Shown: positions 25,836 to 36,815 of the stretch, in pieces
Layout: each line of letters starts with the position of its first letter
Position numbering within the stretch: the stretch's first letter is position 1
Assembly (NCBI GenBank): GCA_934232845.1
Contig: CAKQGD010000001.1
Coordinates: forward strand, 1 to 64,000
Reading direction: 5' to 3'
DNA length: 64,000 nucleotides
Origin: an uncultured Oscillospiraceae bacterium
GTDB lineage: Bacteria > Bacillota > Clostridia > Oscillospirales > Ruminococcaceae
The notes under the pieces: generated by a model
Database searches by the model: none
What the model was told of the DNA's origin: nothing
Seen by the model: the letters and a program-made list of their open reading frames with translations, nothing else
Made by a program: the position numbers and the translations under genes

Positions 25836-26534
25836 ATGAAGCGTTCCCGATCCGCACAGCCCGCTTTTCAGCGGAGAAGAAAAGCGGCGCTCCCTCTGGC
25901 GGTTGCCAGCTGCGCCTTGATGCTGGTAGGACTTGCGGCCGTCGTGATGTGGTCAGCCGGTTTTATAAAAAACGTATTTGATAACACCGCGGCCCGCACG
26001 CGTTATGAGGGCTTTATCAGTCCGATTGTCATGATGGACCCGATTCCGTTTGAGGACGTTGCAGAGAGCGACGCCGATTTTGTTCTTGAGGCGTCGCTGT
26101 GGTCGGCGCTGACCGGCTCAAATCGAGGAAATTATACCTATGACGAACTTGGCCTGCTGCTGATTCCCGCGACGGATGTCAGTGTGGCGGCAACAAGGCT
26201 GTTCGGCCCGTCGGTTACGCTGGAGCATCGCACATTTGAAGACAATGACGGCACCTATCTTTACGATCCGGAGATCGCGGCCTATCGCGTGCCGTCCATC
26301 TCAAAGGTTGCCTATTCGCCGTCCGTGACCGATATCGTCAAGGGAAACGGAGAAATCACGCTGACGGTCGGCTATGTAGCGCCCGGAAATATGTGGAGCA
26401 CAGAGTTACAGAACGACAGCACGGACCCTGAACCGGAAAAATACATGTTGTATATCCTGACGGAGGGTGAAAACGGAGAGTATTATGTTTCCGCGGTGCG
26501 CGATGTGGATGCAAACGCGCCCCCTATTTCGTAA
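25836..26534 (+). CDS. membrane-anchored extracytoplasmic hypothetical protein
   Basis: I do not recognise this 232-residue protein. A basic N-terminus (1-18) is followed by one transmembrane segment (about 19-46, LPLAVASCALMLVGLAAVVMW). A soluble exported domain follows, with ISPIVMMDPIPFEDVAESDADFVLEASLWSAL and a beta-rich end (ITLTVGYVAPGNMWSTEL...). The composition is acidic and looks like a single folded domain. It lies 20 nt after proA with AGGAGG and is followed by a terminator, so it may be co-transcribed with proA. Confidence 0.75.
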   Translation: MKRSRSAQPAFQRRRKAALPLAVASCALMLVGLAAVVMWSAGFIKNVFDNTAARTRYEGFISPIVMMDPIPFEDVAESDADFVLEASLWSALTGSNRGNYTYDELGLLLIPATDVSVAATRLFGPSVTLEHRTFEDNDGTYLYDPEIAAYRVPSISKVAYSPSVTDIVKGNGEITLTVGYVAPGNMWSTELQNDSTDPEPEKYMLYILTEGENGEYYVSAVRDVDANAPPIS

Positions 26535-26579
26535 AAATACTGTATCCGAATCTAAAGCGGCATATGTTTCGGCTGCAGG

Positions 26580-26617
26580 GCAGGCCGCCGTCGGTATGAC
26601 GGCGGCCTGCTCTTTTT
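26580..26617 (+). terminator. strong intrinsic terminator
   Basis: GCAGGCCGCCGTC (26580-26592) pairs with GACGGCGGCCTGC (26598-26610) around a 5-nt loop, followed by TCTTTTTT. It ends the proA-containing transcript. Confidence 0.9.
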
Positions 26618-27088
26618 TGTACAACAGAAAACCACGGGCTATGCCCGCGGTTCCAAAAAGGTGACGCCTATGAGGAATTCCGCCGCAGAGAAAGTCTTCC
26701 CTGTGCAAGGGGGTGTCAAAATCTTTGATTTTGACAGAGGGATTGAGAAGAACGCACAATCCAATCCCACAATCTCGTGGATGCTCAATAAGCTCCCTTT
26801 TACAACAAGGCAGCCTAAAAAATTGCACCCCACTGCCAAGAAAATTGGCGGCGCGCACAGATGCAATCGTAATAAAATTCGGAAGCCGTAAGGCTCCGCC
26901 GGTAAAAGCCCCTTATAGGGGCGGTGCATGCCGCCCATTTTGCGGGTGGTCATGACTTGTCGCAGGAGGGCATTTTACAAAATGGGATATGGCGGGAGCC
27001 GCTCGTGGGCTGCGGACTTCCGAACGGTATCGCCGCGCTTTTAATTGAGAAAGATGACAGCGGCGCATGCACGGTGAAGAGGCCTCTT
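26618..27088. repeat. gene-free, repeat-like intergenic tract
   Basis: This ~470-bp stretch between a terminator and the YoaK promoter has no supported gene. It holds the palindrome TGTCAAAATC-TTT-GATTTTGACA (26714-26736) and a GC-rich palindrome GGGCGG-TGCATG-CCGCCC near 26918-26936. Its base composition differs from the neighbours. Open frames on the reverse strand (up to ~100 codons) lack ribosome-binding sites and read like translated repeat sequence. I suspect a dispersed non-coding repeat, but no second copy is visible in this window. Confidence 0.45.
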
Positions 27089-27089
27089 C

Positions 27090-27118
27090 TTGCGCCAAGG
27101 GAGAAACTATGGTATCAT
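27090..27118 (+). promoter_or_regulatory. sigma-A promoter of the YoaK-family gene
   Basis: TTGCGC (27090-27095) and TATCAT (27113-27118) are 17 bp apart, about 105 nt upstream of the start codon. Confidence 0.6.
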
Positions 27119-27223
27119 AGCTGCAAAGAATTCGCCAAGAGATTGCCGCGCGGTAAAAAACGCCTGATGAGAGGGGACTTTGCGGGCGGCTGCGGATGTC
27201 AATCCGGAAAGGGGCTTGTACTC

Positions 27224-27895
27224 ATGCATCGGCACAGCGGACAGATGTCCGACTCTTTTTTAACCGGCGCGCTGCTGGCAGTCAGCGGCGGCTTTCTCGA
27301 TGCCTATACGTATCTGGTACGCGGCGGCGTGTTTGCCAACGCCGTTACGGGCAATATGGTGCTGTTCGGCCTTTCTGCGGCGCACTGTGAATGGAGCGCG
27401 GCGGCGCGCTACCTCGCGCCTATCATTGCCTACGGCGCGGGCGTTTGTTTGACGGAGGTGGTGCGGCGCAGGCTCGCACACGCGAAATATCATTGGCGGC
27501 AGTATATTCTGGGGGCGGAGATGCTCATCGTGGGTGCCGCGGCCTTTCTTCCCGCGGGACGCTGGAATGTTGTCGTGAATACTGCCGTGGCGTTTGTCTG
27601 CGCCATGCAGGTCGAGGCGTTCCGCAAGCTGGACGGAGAGCTGGCCTACGCGACCACCATGTGCACCGGAAATCTGCGCAGCGGTTCGGAGCTCTTATTT
27701 CACGCGATCGATGACCACGATAAAGGTGCGCTGGAAAAAAGTCTGCGCTATTTTGCGATTGTCGCGATCTTTATTGCAGGAGCGGCAATCTGTTTTCCCA
27801 TGACAAAGCTTCTGGGAGAAAAATCCGTTCTTCTGTCAGAACTGCCGTGGCTGGCTGTGATGCTTTTGATGTCCAAAAAACCCGTAAAGATGTGA
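27224..27895 (+). CDS. YoaK family (DUF1275) membrane protein
   Basis: This 223-residue protein has about six membrane segments and the family signature LAVSGGFLDAYTYLVRGGVFANAVTGNMVLFGL, plus a second conserved block (FVCAMQVEAFRKLDGELAYATTMCTGNLRS). DUF1275/YoaK proteins are widespread and uncharacterised. The ATG at 27224 has GGAAAGGGG 9 nt upstream; the frame remains open far upstream but without support. It is monocistronic, with its own promoter and a downstream bidirectional terminator. Confidence 0.87.
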   Translation: MHRHSGQMSDSFLTGALLAVSGGFLDAYTYLVRGGVFANAVTGNMVLFGLSAAHCEWSAAARYLAPIIAYGAGVCLTEVVRRRLAHAKYHWRQYILGAEMLIVGAAAFLPAGRWNVVVNTAVAFVCAMQVEAFRKLDGELAYATTMCTGNLRSGSELLFHAIDDHDKGALEKSLRYFAIVAIFIAGAAICFPMTKLLGEKSVLLSELPWLAVMLLMSKKPVKM

Positions 27896-28133
27896 GTTAA
27901 AAATAATCCTGTTTAGAGATGCCGAACAGTCTTCACGGCGTCATGGGTGCTGCAGTTTCTAAAACTGACATGGTGTGCCTGTTCCGATTGCAAAAGCGCC
28001 TCTTGACCGTTCACACCGCGAATAAATGAAGGACTGGCAAACCAAAGTCACGCGTACAACGCGCGACATGTACCGATTTATCTCAAAAAACAGTTACCCG
28101 AATAGCCGATATTTTTCTCCAAAGCCGCAAAAT

Positions 28134-28183
28134 AAAAAGTCCGTCTGTTCTTTCCGAATCGAAAAAACAGACGGACTTTTTTC
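28134..28183. terminator. bidirectional intrinsic terminator
   Basis: AAAAAGTCCGTCTGTT (28134-28149) pairs with AACAGACGGACTTTTT (28166-28181). A/T runs flank both sides, so it can serve both the YoaK gene and convergent guaB. Confidence 0.92.
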
Positions 28184-28190
28184 TTTTGGT

Positions 28191-30529
<2,339 letters not shown>

Positions 30530-30534
30530 GGCGT

Positions 30535-31812
30535 TCACTTTTTGACGATGCGGTCGCATCCCATCATGGCGCGAAGCGCCTCGGGGACGGTAACGGAACC
30601 GTCGCCGTTCTGATAGTTTTCGAGGATGGCGGCAACGGTGCGGCCTACCGCGACGCCGGAGCCGTTGAGCGTGTGCACGAGCTGTGCCTTGTCCTTGGGC
30701 GTGCGCTTGAAGCGGGCCTGCAGGCGGCGGGCCTGGAAGTCCTCGAAATTCGAGCAGGAGGAAATCTCAACATAGCGGCCGTACGAGGGCATCCAGACCT
30801 CAAGATCATACGTCTTGGCAGAAGAGAAGCCCAGATCGCCGGTCGAAAGCGCGACTACGCGGTAGGGCAGGCCAAGGCCCTGCAGAACGAGCTCCGCCTC
30901 GTGGGTAAGGCTTTCGAGCTCTTCATAGCTCTTTTCGGGGTCCGCGAACTTGACAAGCTCGACCTTGTTGAACTGATGCTGGCGGATCAGGCCGCGCGTG
31001 TCGCGCCCGGCGGAGCCCGCCTCGGCGCGGAAGCAGCCCGAGTACGCGCAGTAGCGGATGGGCAGATCCTTGCCGTCCAAAATCTCGTCGCGGTGGAAGT
31101 TGGTGACGGGCACCTCGGCCGTCGGGATCAGATAGTAATCGAGTCCCTCAAGCTTGAACATATCCTCGGCGAATTTGGGCAGCTGGCCCGTACCGGTCAT
31201 CGAGGCCGCGTTCGCGATAAAGGGAGGAAGAATCTCGGTATAGCCGTTTTCGGTGTGGGTATTGAGGAAGTAGTTGATCACGCTGCGCTCAAGGCGGGCG
31301 CCGAGATCCTTGTAGAAGTGAAAGCGCTTGCCGGTTACCTTGGCGGCGCGCTCGGGATCGAGAATACCCAGATCGGCGCCGATGTCCCAATGCGCCTTGG
31401 GCTCAAAGGGAAACTGCGTCGGCTCGCCCCAACGGCGGATCTCGACGTTTTCGCTGTCGTCTTTGCCTACGGGAACGCTCTCGTGCGGAATATTCGGAAT
31501 GGTCAGCGCAAGCTCGCGCTGCTTGGCGTCGAGCGCGGAAACCTTGGCGTCGAGCGCGCCGACCTTTTCCGCGATTTCCTTCATCTCGGCCATAACGGCA
31601 GAAACGTCTCCGCCGTTCTTTTTGAGAACGGGAATCTGCTTGCTGGCCTTGTTCTGCTCTGCCTTGAGCGCCTCGACCTCGGTTTTGATGGCGCGGTTTT
31701 CCGCGTCGATCTTCAGAATCTCGTCCACCGTGGCGTCCATGTCCTTGTTGCGGCTTCTGCACGCGGCCTTGACGCGGTCGGGGTCCTGACGGATAACTTT
31801 CATATCGAGCAT
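30535..31812 (-). CDS. serS: seryl-tRNA synthetase
   Basis: This 425-residue SerRS has the N-terminal antiparallel coiled-coil arm (about 28-105), which binds the long variable arm of tRNA-Ser. The class II catalytic core includes [15 protein letters not shown], motif 2 [23 protein letters not shown] and motif 3 [20 protein letters not shown]. It is full length. There is only a 41-nt gap to parB and no T-box leader. Confidence 0.97.
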   Translation of the reverse strand: MLDMKVIRQDPDRVKAACRSRNKDMDATVDEILKIDAENRAIKTEVEALKAEQNKASKQIPVLKKNGGDVSAVMAEMKEIAEKVGALDAKVSALDAKQRELALTIPNIPHESVPVGKDDSENVEIRRWGEPTQFPFEPKAHWDIGADLGILDPERAAKVTGKRFHFYKDLGARLERSVINYFLNTHTENGYTEILPPFIANAASMTGTGQLPKFAEDMFKLEGLDYYLIPTAEVPVTNFHRDEILDGKDLPIRYCAYSGCFRAEAGSAGRDTRGLIRQHQFNKVELVKFADPEKSYEELESLTHEAELVLQGLGLPYRVVALSTGDLGFSSAKTYDLEVWMPSYGRYVEISSCSNFEDFQARRLQARFKRTPKDKAQLVHTLNGSGVAVGRTVAAILENYQNGDGSVTVPEALRAMMGCDRIVKK

Positions 31813-31853
31813 AGTGTTGTTCTCTCCTTATTTCAAATGGGAATCGTCACAGG

Positions 31854-32702
31854 TTATTGTTTTGTCAGCTTTTCTCCGAGCGAACGCAGCTCATCCTCCG
31901 AGTAAAACTCGATGACGAGCTCGCCCTTGCCGCCGCCTTTATGATGCACCTTGACGCGGCGGGAAAGCGTGTCCCGCAGCGCAAGCTCCATCTCGCGGTA
32001 CAGCGTCGGTGAGGGCGGAGCCTTCGGCGCCTCCTTCGGACCAGCGAGGGCTTTTTTGGCAAGCCGTTCGGTCTCGCGGACGGAGAGCCCCTCCGCCGCG
32101 GCGCGGCGGGCGAGGGACAAAGAATCTTCTTTTGAAAGAGGAAGAAGCGCGCGGGCGTGCCCGGAAGAGAGCGTACCGTTCTGCAGAAGCGCGATAATTT
32201 CCTCCGGAAGGGAAAGCAGCCGCAGAGAATTTGCAACGGCGGGGCGGGATTTTCCCACCCGCTTTGCGATCTGCTCCTGCGTCATGGAAAATTGATCCGA
32301 CAGGGCGTGGTAGCCCAAAGCTTCTTCTACGGGGTTTAAATCCTCGCGGATCAGGTTTTCCACGAGGGCGACCTCCAGCGTTTGATTGTCGTCAAGCTCG
32401 CGCACGACGACGGGCAGCTCCGTCAGACCCGCGATGCGCGCGGCGCGCCAACGGCGCTCGCCCGCGATGATCTGATACCGGCCGCTTGGACGCGGACGGA
32501 CGACGAGCGGCTGCAACACACCGTGTTCCCGAATGGAATCGGCAAGCTGCGACAGCGCCTCGGGAGAGAATTCCCGGCGGGGCTGGCTGTTATTCGGCTC
32601 GATCTCGCCGATGGGCAGCGACGAAACGGAAACGTCCTCCGTCGTGTTGTCGAGAAAGAGCACGTCGAGGCCTTTGCCGAGGCCGCGCTTGGGTTTGGGC
32701 AT
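31854..32702 (-). CDS. parB: chromosome partitioning protein ParB/Spo0J
   Basis: This 282-residue ParB has a short ParA-activating N-terminus (MPKPKRGLGKGLDVLF) and the CTP-binding GERRWRAARIAGL (81-93). A helix-turn-helix (MTQEQIAKRVGKSRPAVANSLRLL, about 139-162) and a C-terminal dimerisation region follow. It loads at parS and spreads as a CTP-dependent clamp. It is 21 nt downstream of parA. I saw no parS site (TGTTTCACGTGAAACA) in the window. Confidence 0.96.
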   Translation of the reverse strand: MPKPKRGLGKGLDVLFLDNTTEDVSVSSLPIGEIEPNNSQPRREFSPEALSQLADSIREHGVLQPLVVRPRPSGRYQIIAGERRWRAARIAGLTELPVVVRELDDNQTLEVALVENLIREDLNPVEEALGYHALSDQFSMTQEQIAKRVGKSRPAVANSLRLLSLPEEIIALLQNGTLSSGHARALLPLSKEDSLSLARRAAAEGLSVRETERLAKKALAGPKEAPKAPPSPTLYREMELALRDTLSRRVKVHHKGGGKGELVIEFYSEDELRSLGEKLTKQ

Positions 32703-32723
32703 TTTTTGACCGCTCCTTTCGTG

Positions 32724-33482
32724 TTATTTGCGGAGAATTTCGTCCGCCAGTTCCAGATAGGCGGAGGTACCGCGGGAAGCGCGGTCATAGTAGAGCACCG
32801 GCATGCCGAAGCCCGGCGCCTCGGAAAGACGCACGTTGCGCGGGATTACGGTGCAGAATACTTTTCTCGGGAAGAATTTTTTTACTTCGTCAACGACCTG
32901 CAGAGTCAGGTTGAGCCGTCCGTCGTACATGGTGAGCAGTACGCCCTCGAGATCAATGCGGGAGTTATAAAGGCGCTTGACCTGCCGTACGGTCGCCATC
33001 AGCTGAGAAAGCCCCTCAAGTGCGTAGTATTCGCACTGAATCGGGATCAGAATTGTATCCGCGGCGGCAAGCGCGTTGAGCGTCACAAGCCCCAGAGAGG
33101 GGGGGCAGTCGATCAGGATCAGATCGTAATCGGCTTTGACGGGCAAAATCGCGTCGCGCAGACGGTAGATGCGGTCGTTCATGCCGGCGAGTTCCAGCTC
33201 GGCCCCGGCGAGATCGATGCCCGCGGGCACAAGATCGACGCCGCGAAAGGGCGTCTGGATGCGGCAGTCGGAAAGCTGCGCTCCGCCGATGAGCATGTCG
33301 TAAACGGTGGATTTCAACCCTTTTTTGCTGATGCCGTAGCCGCTGGTGGAGTTGCCCTGCGGATCCGCGTCGAGCAGCAAAACGTGCTTGCCTCGATCGC
33401 CGAGCGCCGCGGCGAGATTGACGGCCGTGGTGGTTTTGCCGACACCGCCTTTTTGATTTGTCACCGCGATGACACGTCCCAT
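32724..33482 (-). CDS. parA: chromosome partitioning ATPase ParA/Soj
   Basis: This 252-residue deviant-Walker ATPase has NQKGGVGKTTTAVNLAAAL (Walker A', with the signature Lys11), LLLDADPQGNSTSGYG, and ILIDCPPSLGLVTLNAL. It works with ParB in origin segregation and, in Bacillus, influences DnaA. ATG at 33482 follows GGAGG; an extension to 33578 contains the promoter. It forms an operon with parB and is divergent from coaX. Confidence 0.96.
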   Translation of the reverse strand: MGRVIAVTNQKGGVGKTTTAVNLAAALGDRGKHVLLLDADPQGNSTSGYGISKKGLKSTVYDMLIGGAQLSDCRIQTPFRGVDLVPAGIDLAGAELELAGMNDRIYRLRDAILPVKADYDLILIDCPPSLGLVTLNALAAADTILIPIQCEYYALEGLSQLMATVRQVKRLYNSRIDLEGVLLTMYDGRLNLTLQVVDEVKKFFPRKVFCTVIPRNVRLSEAPGFGMPVLYYDRASRGTSAYLELADEILRK

Positions 33483-33536
33483 GGTGCAGGGCCTCCGTTT
33501 CCGCCCGCCGTGCGGGCATTGAGATGAATACAAATC

Positions 33537-33565
33537 AGTATACCATATTTTCAAAAAGGTTTCCA
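33537..33565 (-). promoter_or_regulatory. promoter of parA-parB
   Basis: On the reverse strand TGGAAA (33560-33565) and TATACT (33537-33542) are separated by 17 bp, about 55 nt upstream of the parA start. Confidence 0.55.
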
Positions 33566-33612
33566 GTATTTCCGGCAAAAAACGGCGCGTTTACGCCGAA
33601 AATAACTTTTTG

Positions 33613-33641
33613 TTGACTTTGTGCGCTCCACGCGGTATAGT
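33613..33641 (+). promoter_or_regulatory. promoter of coaX and the ECF S component
   Basis: TTGACT (33613-33618) and TATAGT (33636-33641) are 17 bp apart, ending 33 nt before the coaX start. Confidence 0.75.
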
Positions 33642-33674
33642 TGAAAGGAATTTGGATAAAAGGGGAAGAACTCC

Positions 33675-34442
33675 ATGATTCTCGCCATTGACATCGGAAA
33701 TTCCAACATCTGCGTGGGAGCGTATAAGGACGGCGAGGCGCTGTTTTCCGCGCGCGTGCGTACGGACGCGCTCAAGACCGAAACGGAATACGCAGTGCTG
33801 TTTGACGAGATTTTTGCGATTCACCGCGTCAGTCCCTCCGCGCTCGAGGGCGCGGCGATTTCGTGCGTGGTGCCTGCGCTGACGTCGATCATCTCCGACG
33901 CGGTCAAAATGCTCGCCGATGTGCCTGTGATGACGGTCGGGCCCGGCATCAAAACGGGACTCGATATCCGCATCGACAATCCGAGCGAGCTGGCGGGCGA
34001 TCTGGTGTGCACCGCCGTCGGCGCCATGGAAAAATATCCTCTGCCGGCGATCATCATCGATTTGGGCACGGCCACCAAGATCACGGTCGTTGATGAGAAC
34101 CGCCGCTACATCGGCGGCGCAATCGCCCCCGGCGTGACGGTTTCTCTGAGCGCGCTGACCAAGACCACCGCGATGCTGCCCTCTGTCTCGCTGAACACCA
34201 ATATTCGCCCGATCTGCGGCGACACGGCGGGCGCGATGCTGTCCGGCAGTATTCTTGGCACTGCGTCGATGCTCGACGGCATGATTGACCGTTACCTTGA
34301 GGCACTCGGAAAAGACGTCAAGACCGTCGTGGCCTGCGGCGGGCTTGCCAAAGCGGTCGTCCCCCATTGCCGGAGGAAAGTTTTGCTCGATCCCGATCTT
34401 CTGCTGGACGGACTGCTCGCCATCTACCGAAAAAACCGCTGA
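33675..34442 (+). CDS. coaX: type III pantothenate kinase
   Basis: This 255-residue ASKHA-fold kinase has the CoaX phosphate-binding motif LAIDIGNSNICVGAY (3-17). It also has the PSELAGDLVCTAVGAM segment and DLGTATKITVVDENRRYIGGAIAPG. It phosphorylates pantothenate as the first step of CoA synthesis and is insensitive to CoA feedback in characterised members. It is followed after 100 nt by an ECF S component, suggesting that vitamin uptake and CoA synthesis are co-regulated. Confidence 0.95.
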   Translation: MILAIDIGNSNICVGAYKDGEALFSARVRTDALKTETEYAVLFDEIFAIHRVSPSALEGAAISCVVPALTSIISDAVKMLADVPVMTVGPGIKTGLDIRIDNPSELAGDLVCTAVGAMEKYPLPAIIIDLGTATKITVVDENRRYIGGAIAPGVTVSLSALTKTTAMLPSVSLNTNIRPICGDTAGAMLSGSILGTASMLDGMIDRYLEALGKDVKTVVACGGLAKAVVPHCRRKVLLDPDLLLDGLLAIYRKNR

Positions 34443-34450
34443 CACACGGT

Positions 34451-34532
34451 CGTCCGGGCGCGTTTTTTGCGGGCCCTTTGCGATAAATAATTTGCGCTGC
34501 CTCCGTTCTGAGAGCGGAGCGGCAGCAGGGAG
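34451..34532 (+). promoter_or_regulatory. conserved leader element upstream of ECF S component (riboswitch candidate)
   Basis: The coaX-S component gap contains CGTCCG, GGGCC, then ATTTGCGCTGC (34490-34500) and CGGAGCGGCAGCA (34515-34527), ending at the ribosome-binding site AGGGAG. The same blocks in the same order and spacing occur upstream of the other ECF S-component gene (48890-48954, reverse strand). GCTGC and CTCCG pair with CGGAG and GCAGC to form a hairpin right before the Shine-Dalgarno. It matches no riboswitch class I can recall. Confidence 0.6.
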
Positions 34533-34541
34533 TGTAAAAGA

Positions 34542-35126
34542 ATGAAAAGAACCGACACAACGCGTATGGTCGCGCTGGCGATTCTCGTCGCCGTTGTCGT
34601 CATCCTTCAGCTTCTCGGCAGCTTTATTCATTTCGGGCCTGTTTCGGTTTCGCTGGTGCTGATTCCCATTGTCGTGGGCGCGGCGCTGTTCGGGCCGGGC
34701 GCGGGTGCGCTGCTGGGCTTTGCCTTTTCGGCTGTCGTGTTTATCGCAGCCGTCACGGGCGCGGACGCGGGTGCGTTTATGCTCTGGCAGGCGAATCCTT
34801 TTATGACGGCGCTGGTCATCTTTGCCAAGGGCACCGGCGCGGGCTGGGTATCCGGCCTTGTGTACCGCTCGCTTTGTGAGAAAAATGCCCTGACGGCGGC
34901 CGTTGCGGCGGCCGTGGTCTGTCCGGTATTCAACACGGGTGTGTTCCTGCTCGGTATGTTTACCGTGTTTTCCGAGGCGCTGCGTCTTTGGGCGGGCGGC
35001 ACGGATGTTGTGACATACGCGCTCGTCGGTTTGGCCGGCGTCAACTTTATTGCAGAATTGTTTTTGAACATCGTGCTGTCGCCGGTGATCGTGCGCATTG
35101 TAAAAGCGGTGGGCAAAGATCGCTGA
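34542..35126 (+). CDS. ECF transporter S component, probably for pantothenate
   Basis: This 194-residue protein has about six membrane helices. It has the S-component pattern VALAILVAVVVILQLLGSF, LIPIVVGAALFGPGAGALLGFAFSAVV and late NFIAELFLNIVLSPVIVRI. S components bind a vitamin and dock on the shared EcfA-EcfA'-EcfT module, which is not in this window. Linkage to coaX suggests pantothenate (PanT-like); this is inference from context. A strong terminator follows. Confidence 0.82.
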   Translation: MKRTDTTRMVALAILVAVVVILQLLGSFIHFGPVSVSLVLIPIVVGAALFGPGAGALLGFAFSAVVFIAAVTGADAGAFMLWQANPFMTALVIFAKGTGAGWVSGLVYRSLCEKNALTAAVAAAVVCPVFNTGVFLLGMFTVFSEALRLWAGGTDVVTYALVGLAGVNFIAELFLNIVLSPVIVRIVKAVGKDR

Positions 35127-35190
35127 GAGGTAAAAATTCCGTTTTCTCTGCATGATCTGCCGAAAAGGCGCTTATCGGCGCATAAAAACA

Positions 35191-35233
35191 AAAGCCCGGG
35201 AAAACGGCTGCGGCCGTTTTCCCGGGCTTTTCA
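35191..35233. terminator. 18-bp bidirectional intrinsic terminator
   Basis: AAAGCCCGGGAAAACGGC (35191-35208) pairs perfectly with GCCGTTTTCCCGGGCTTT (35213-35230) around a TGCG loop, ending coaX-S component transcription. The reverse copy may serve the opposing XRE gene. Confidence 0.93.
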
Positions 35234-35420
35234 GCGAAATGATGCTCTGATGCCGCCGAAAAAAGATGAACTTTCAAAACATGCCTGCGGGATGTGAAAG
35301 AGATGCGGAAACGGCGATGGCGAGAGCGGCATATTCTGCCTGCGTATTTCCGATTTGCCAAACCGGGAAGTTTTGCCCTTAGCGGGGAACGCAAAAGCGG
35401 ATCTGACATCCTTTTGAAGA

Positions 35421-35777
35421 TCATTTTACCTTTTTCAAAAGCTCGTCTGCAGATACGCTGAACAGCTTTGCAAGGGCGAGCAGGTTGGAGGTGCTCGGCT
35501 CTGATGCGCCGCTTTCCCATTTGGACACGGCCTGTCGGCTTACGCCGAGGCTCTGTGCGACAAATTCCTGCGTCATTTGACTGCGCGTGCGAAATTCCCG
35601 AATGGTTTCACCGAGAGATTTTCTGACAGCCGCGCCCCTGTCGCTTTTTTCGGATTTTAAATATTTTCTCAGTCCTCGAATCAGCAGCACCGCCAGATAG
35701 ACGGCGGCGGCGAAGGATGCAATGCGCGCAAGCCAGATGATTCCGATCAGAAAAAATGGAAAGATCATTTGGTTCAT
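35421..35777 (-). CDS. membrane-anchored XRE-family regulator
   Basis: This 118-residue protein has an unusual order. One or two N-terminal transmembrane segments (about 3-32, MIFPFFLIGIIWLARIASFAAAVYLAVLLI) are followed by a short basic linker and a C-terminal HTH_3 domain (about 55-112, MTQEFVAQSLGVSRQAVSKWESG). The HTH would face the cytoplasm. ATG at 35777 has GGGAG 8 nt upstream. It is divergent from a TSUP permease and could sense a membrane-associated cue, but no target is evident. Confidence 0.82.
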   Translation of the reverse strand: MNQMIFPFFLIGIIWLARIASFAAAVYLAVLLIRGLRKYLKSEKSDRGAAVRKSLGETIREFRTRSQMTQEFVAQSLGVSRQAVSKWESGASEPSTSNLLALAKLFSVSADELLKKVK

Positions 35778-35953
35778 TTTGTGGGCTCCCTTTATTTTTT
35801 TGTTTATAATAGCAGATTCGGTCGGTTGATTCCACCGCATATTGCGCAACTTTCGATTGCGGCCTCTGAAATTTAAAACGAGGATAGTTTTAAAAGGGAG
35901 AAGCAAAAAGCGCAAAAGCATTTTTTACACGGTGCGGCTTCTTTTTTGCATAG

Positions 35954-35982
35954 TTGACAAAATTCGCAAAATCGCGTACAGT
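35954..35982 (+). promoter_or_regulatory. sigma-A promoter of the TSUP permease gene
   Basis: A perfect TTGACA (35954-35959) and TACAGT (35977-35982) lie 17 bp apart, 38 nt upstream of the TTG start. Confidence 0.8.
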
Positions 35983-36020
35983 TGACCCGTTGGGAATCGT
36001 TGAAAAGGGAGGCCCCTCAC

Positions 36021-36788
36021 TTGGAAATCACCCTGCGCACCTATTTAATTTGCTGTCCTTTGATCTTTTTGGGCGGGTTTGTCGATGCGATCGCGGGCGG
36101 CGGCGGATTGATTACGCTGCCGGCGTATCTGCTGGCGGGACTTCCCGCGCATTTTGCCTACGTTACCAATAAATTCGGCTCGGCCTGCGGCACGACGATT
36201 GCCGTCGTGCAGTATCAGCGCGGCGGACGGATCCGCTGGGACTACGCGCCGGTCGCCGTTTTGGCGGCTTTTATCGGGTCGTGGTGCGGCGCGAAGCTCG
36301 TTCTGTACCTGAGCGAGCGGACGCTCGGCGCTGTAATGATGGTGATTCTGCCCGTTGTGGCGGTGTTTTTGCTGACAAATAAAAGCCTTGGCGCGGAGGG
36401 CGTTGAAAAAGTACTTACGCCCGGACAGAGATATCTGCGCCTTGCGGCGATCGGCTTTGCGGTCGGCGCTTACGACGGCTTTTTCGGGCCGGGCGCGGGC
36501 ACATTTTACACATTGGGCTTTACCTTGATGCTGGGGCTTCCGCTTGTCGAGGCTTCCGGTACGTCGAAAGTTTTGAATCTTGTATCAAACCTGGCGGCGC
36601 TCGGCGCGTATGTCATGGGCGGTAAGGTTTTGTATGCGCTTGCGATCCCTTGTGCGGTCTGTTCGATGCTGGGCAATTTCCTCGGGGTGAAGATGGCCGT
36701 GCGCATCGGTGCGCCCCTCATCCGAAAGATGATGACCGTTGTGCTGGCGCTTTTGCTTTTAAAAGTTGCAGGCAATCTTTTTACCTGA
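36021..36788 (+). CDS. TSUP (TauE/SafE) family permease
   Basis: This 255-residue membrane protein has eight or so helices and the TSUP signatures FLGGFVDAIAGGGGLITLPAYLLAGLP and GAYDGFFGPGAGTFYTLGFTLMLG. It also has EASGTSKVLNLVSNLAAL. The family exports or imports sulfite, sulfonates or organosulfur anions; the substrate here is unknown. The start is TTG at 36021, with AGGGAGG 8 nt upstream. It is followed by a hotdog thioesterase gene after 27 nt. Confidence 0.88.
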   Translation: MEITLRTYLICCPLIFLGGFVDAIAGGGGLITLPAYLLAGLPAHFAYVTNKFGSACGTTIAVVQYQRGGRIRWDYAPVAVLAAFIGSWCGAKLVLYLSERTLGAVMMVILPVVAVFLLTNKSLGAEGVEKVLTPGQRYLRLAAIGFAVGAYDGFFGPGAGTFYTLGFTLMLGLPLVEASGTSKVLNLVSNLAALGAYVMGGKVLYALAIPCAVCSMLGNFLGVKMAVRIGAPLIRKMMTVVLALLLLKVAGNLFT

Positions 36789-36815
36789 ACAGAGAAATGG
36801 GAGTAGATACAAAAT

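Noticed and set aside
26639..26953. 104-codon reverse frame in the intergenic tract
   Set aside because: No ribosome-binding site, sits on palindromic repeat-like DNA, and matches no family; treated as non-coding.
31813..33674. parS site or replication origin near parAB
   Set aside because: No TGTTTCACGTGAAACA-like sequence and no DnaA-box cluster, rnpA, yidC, mnmG or rsmG nearby; parAB appears displaced from the usual origin neighbourhood.
33591..35153. 520-codon reverse frame across coaX and the ECF S component
   Set aside because: It crosses two recognised genes and their promoter on the opposite strand; composition rich in Arg/His/Asp, no family resemblance.
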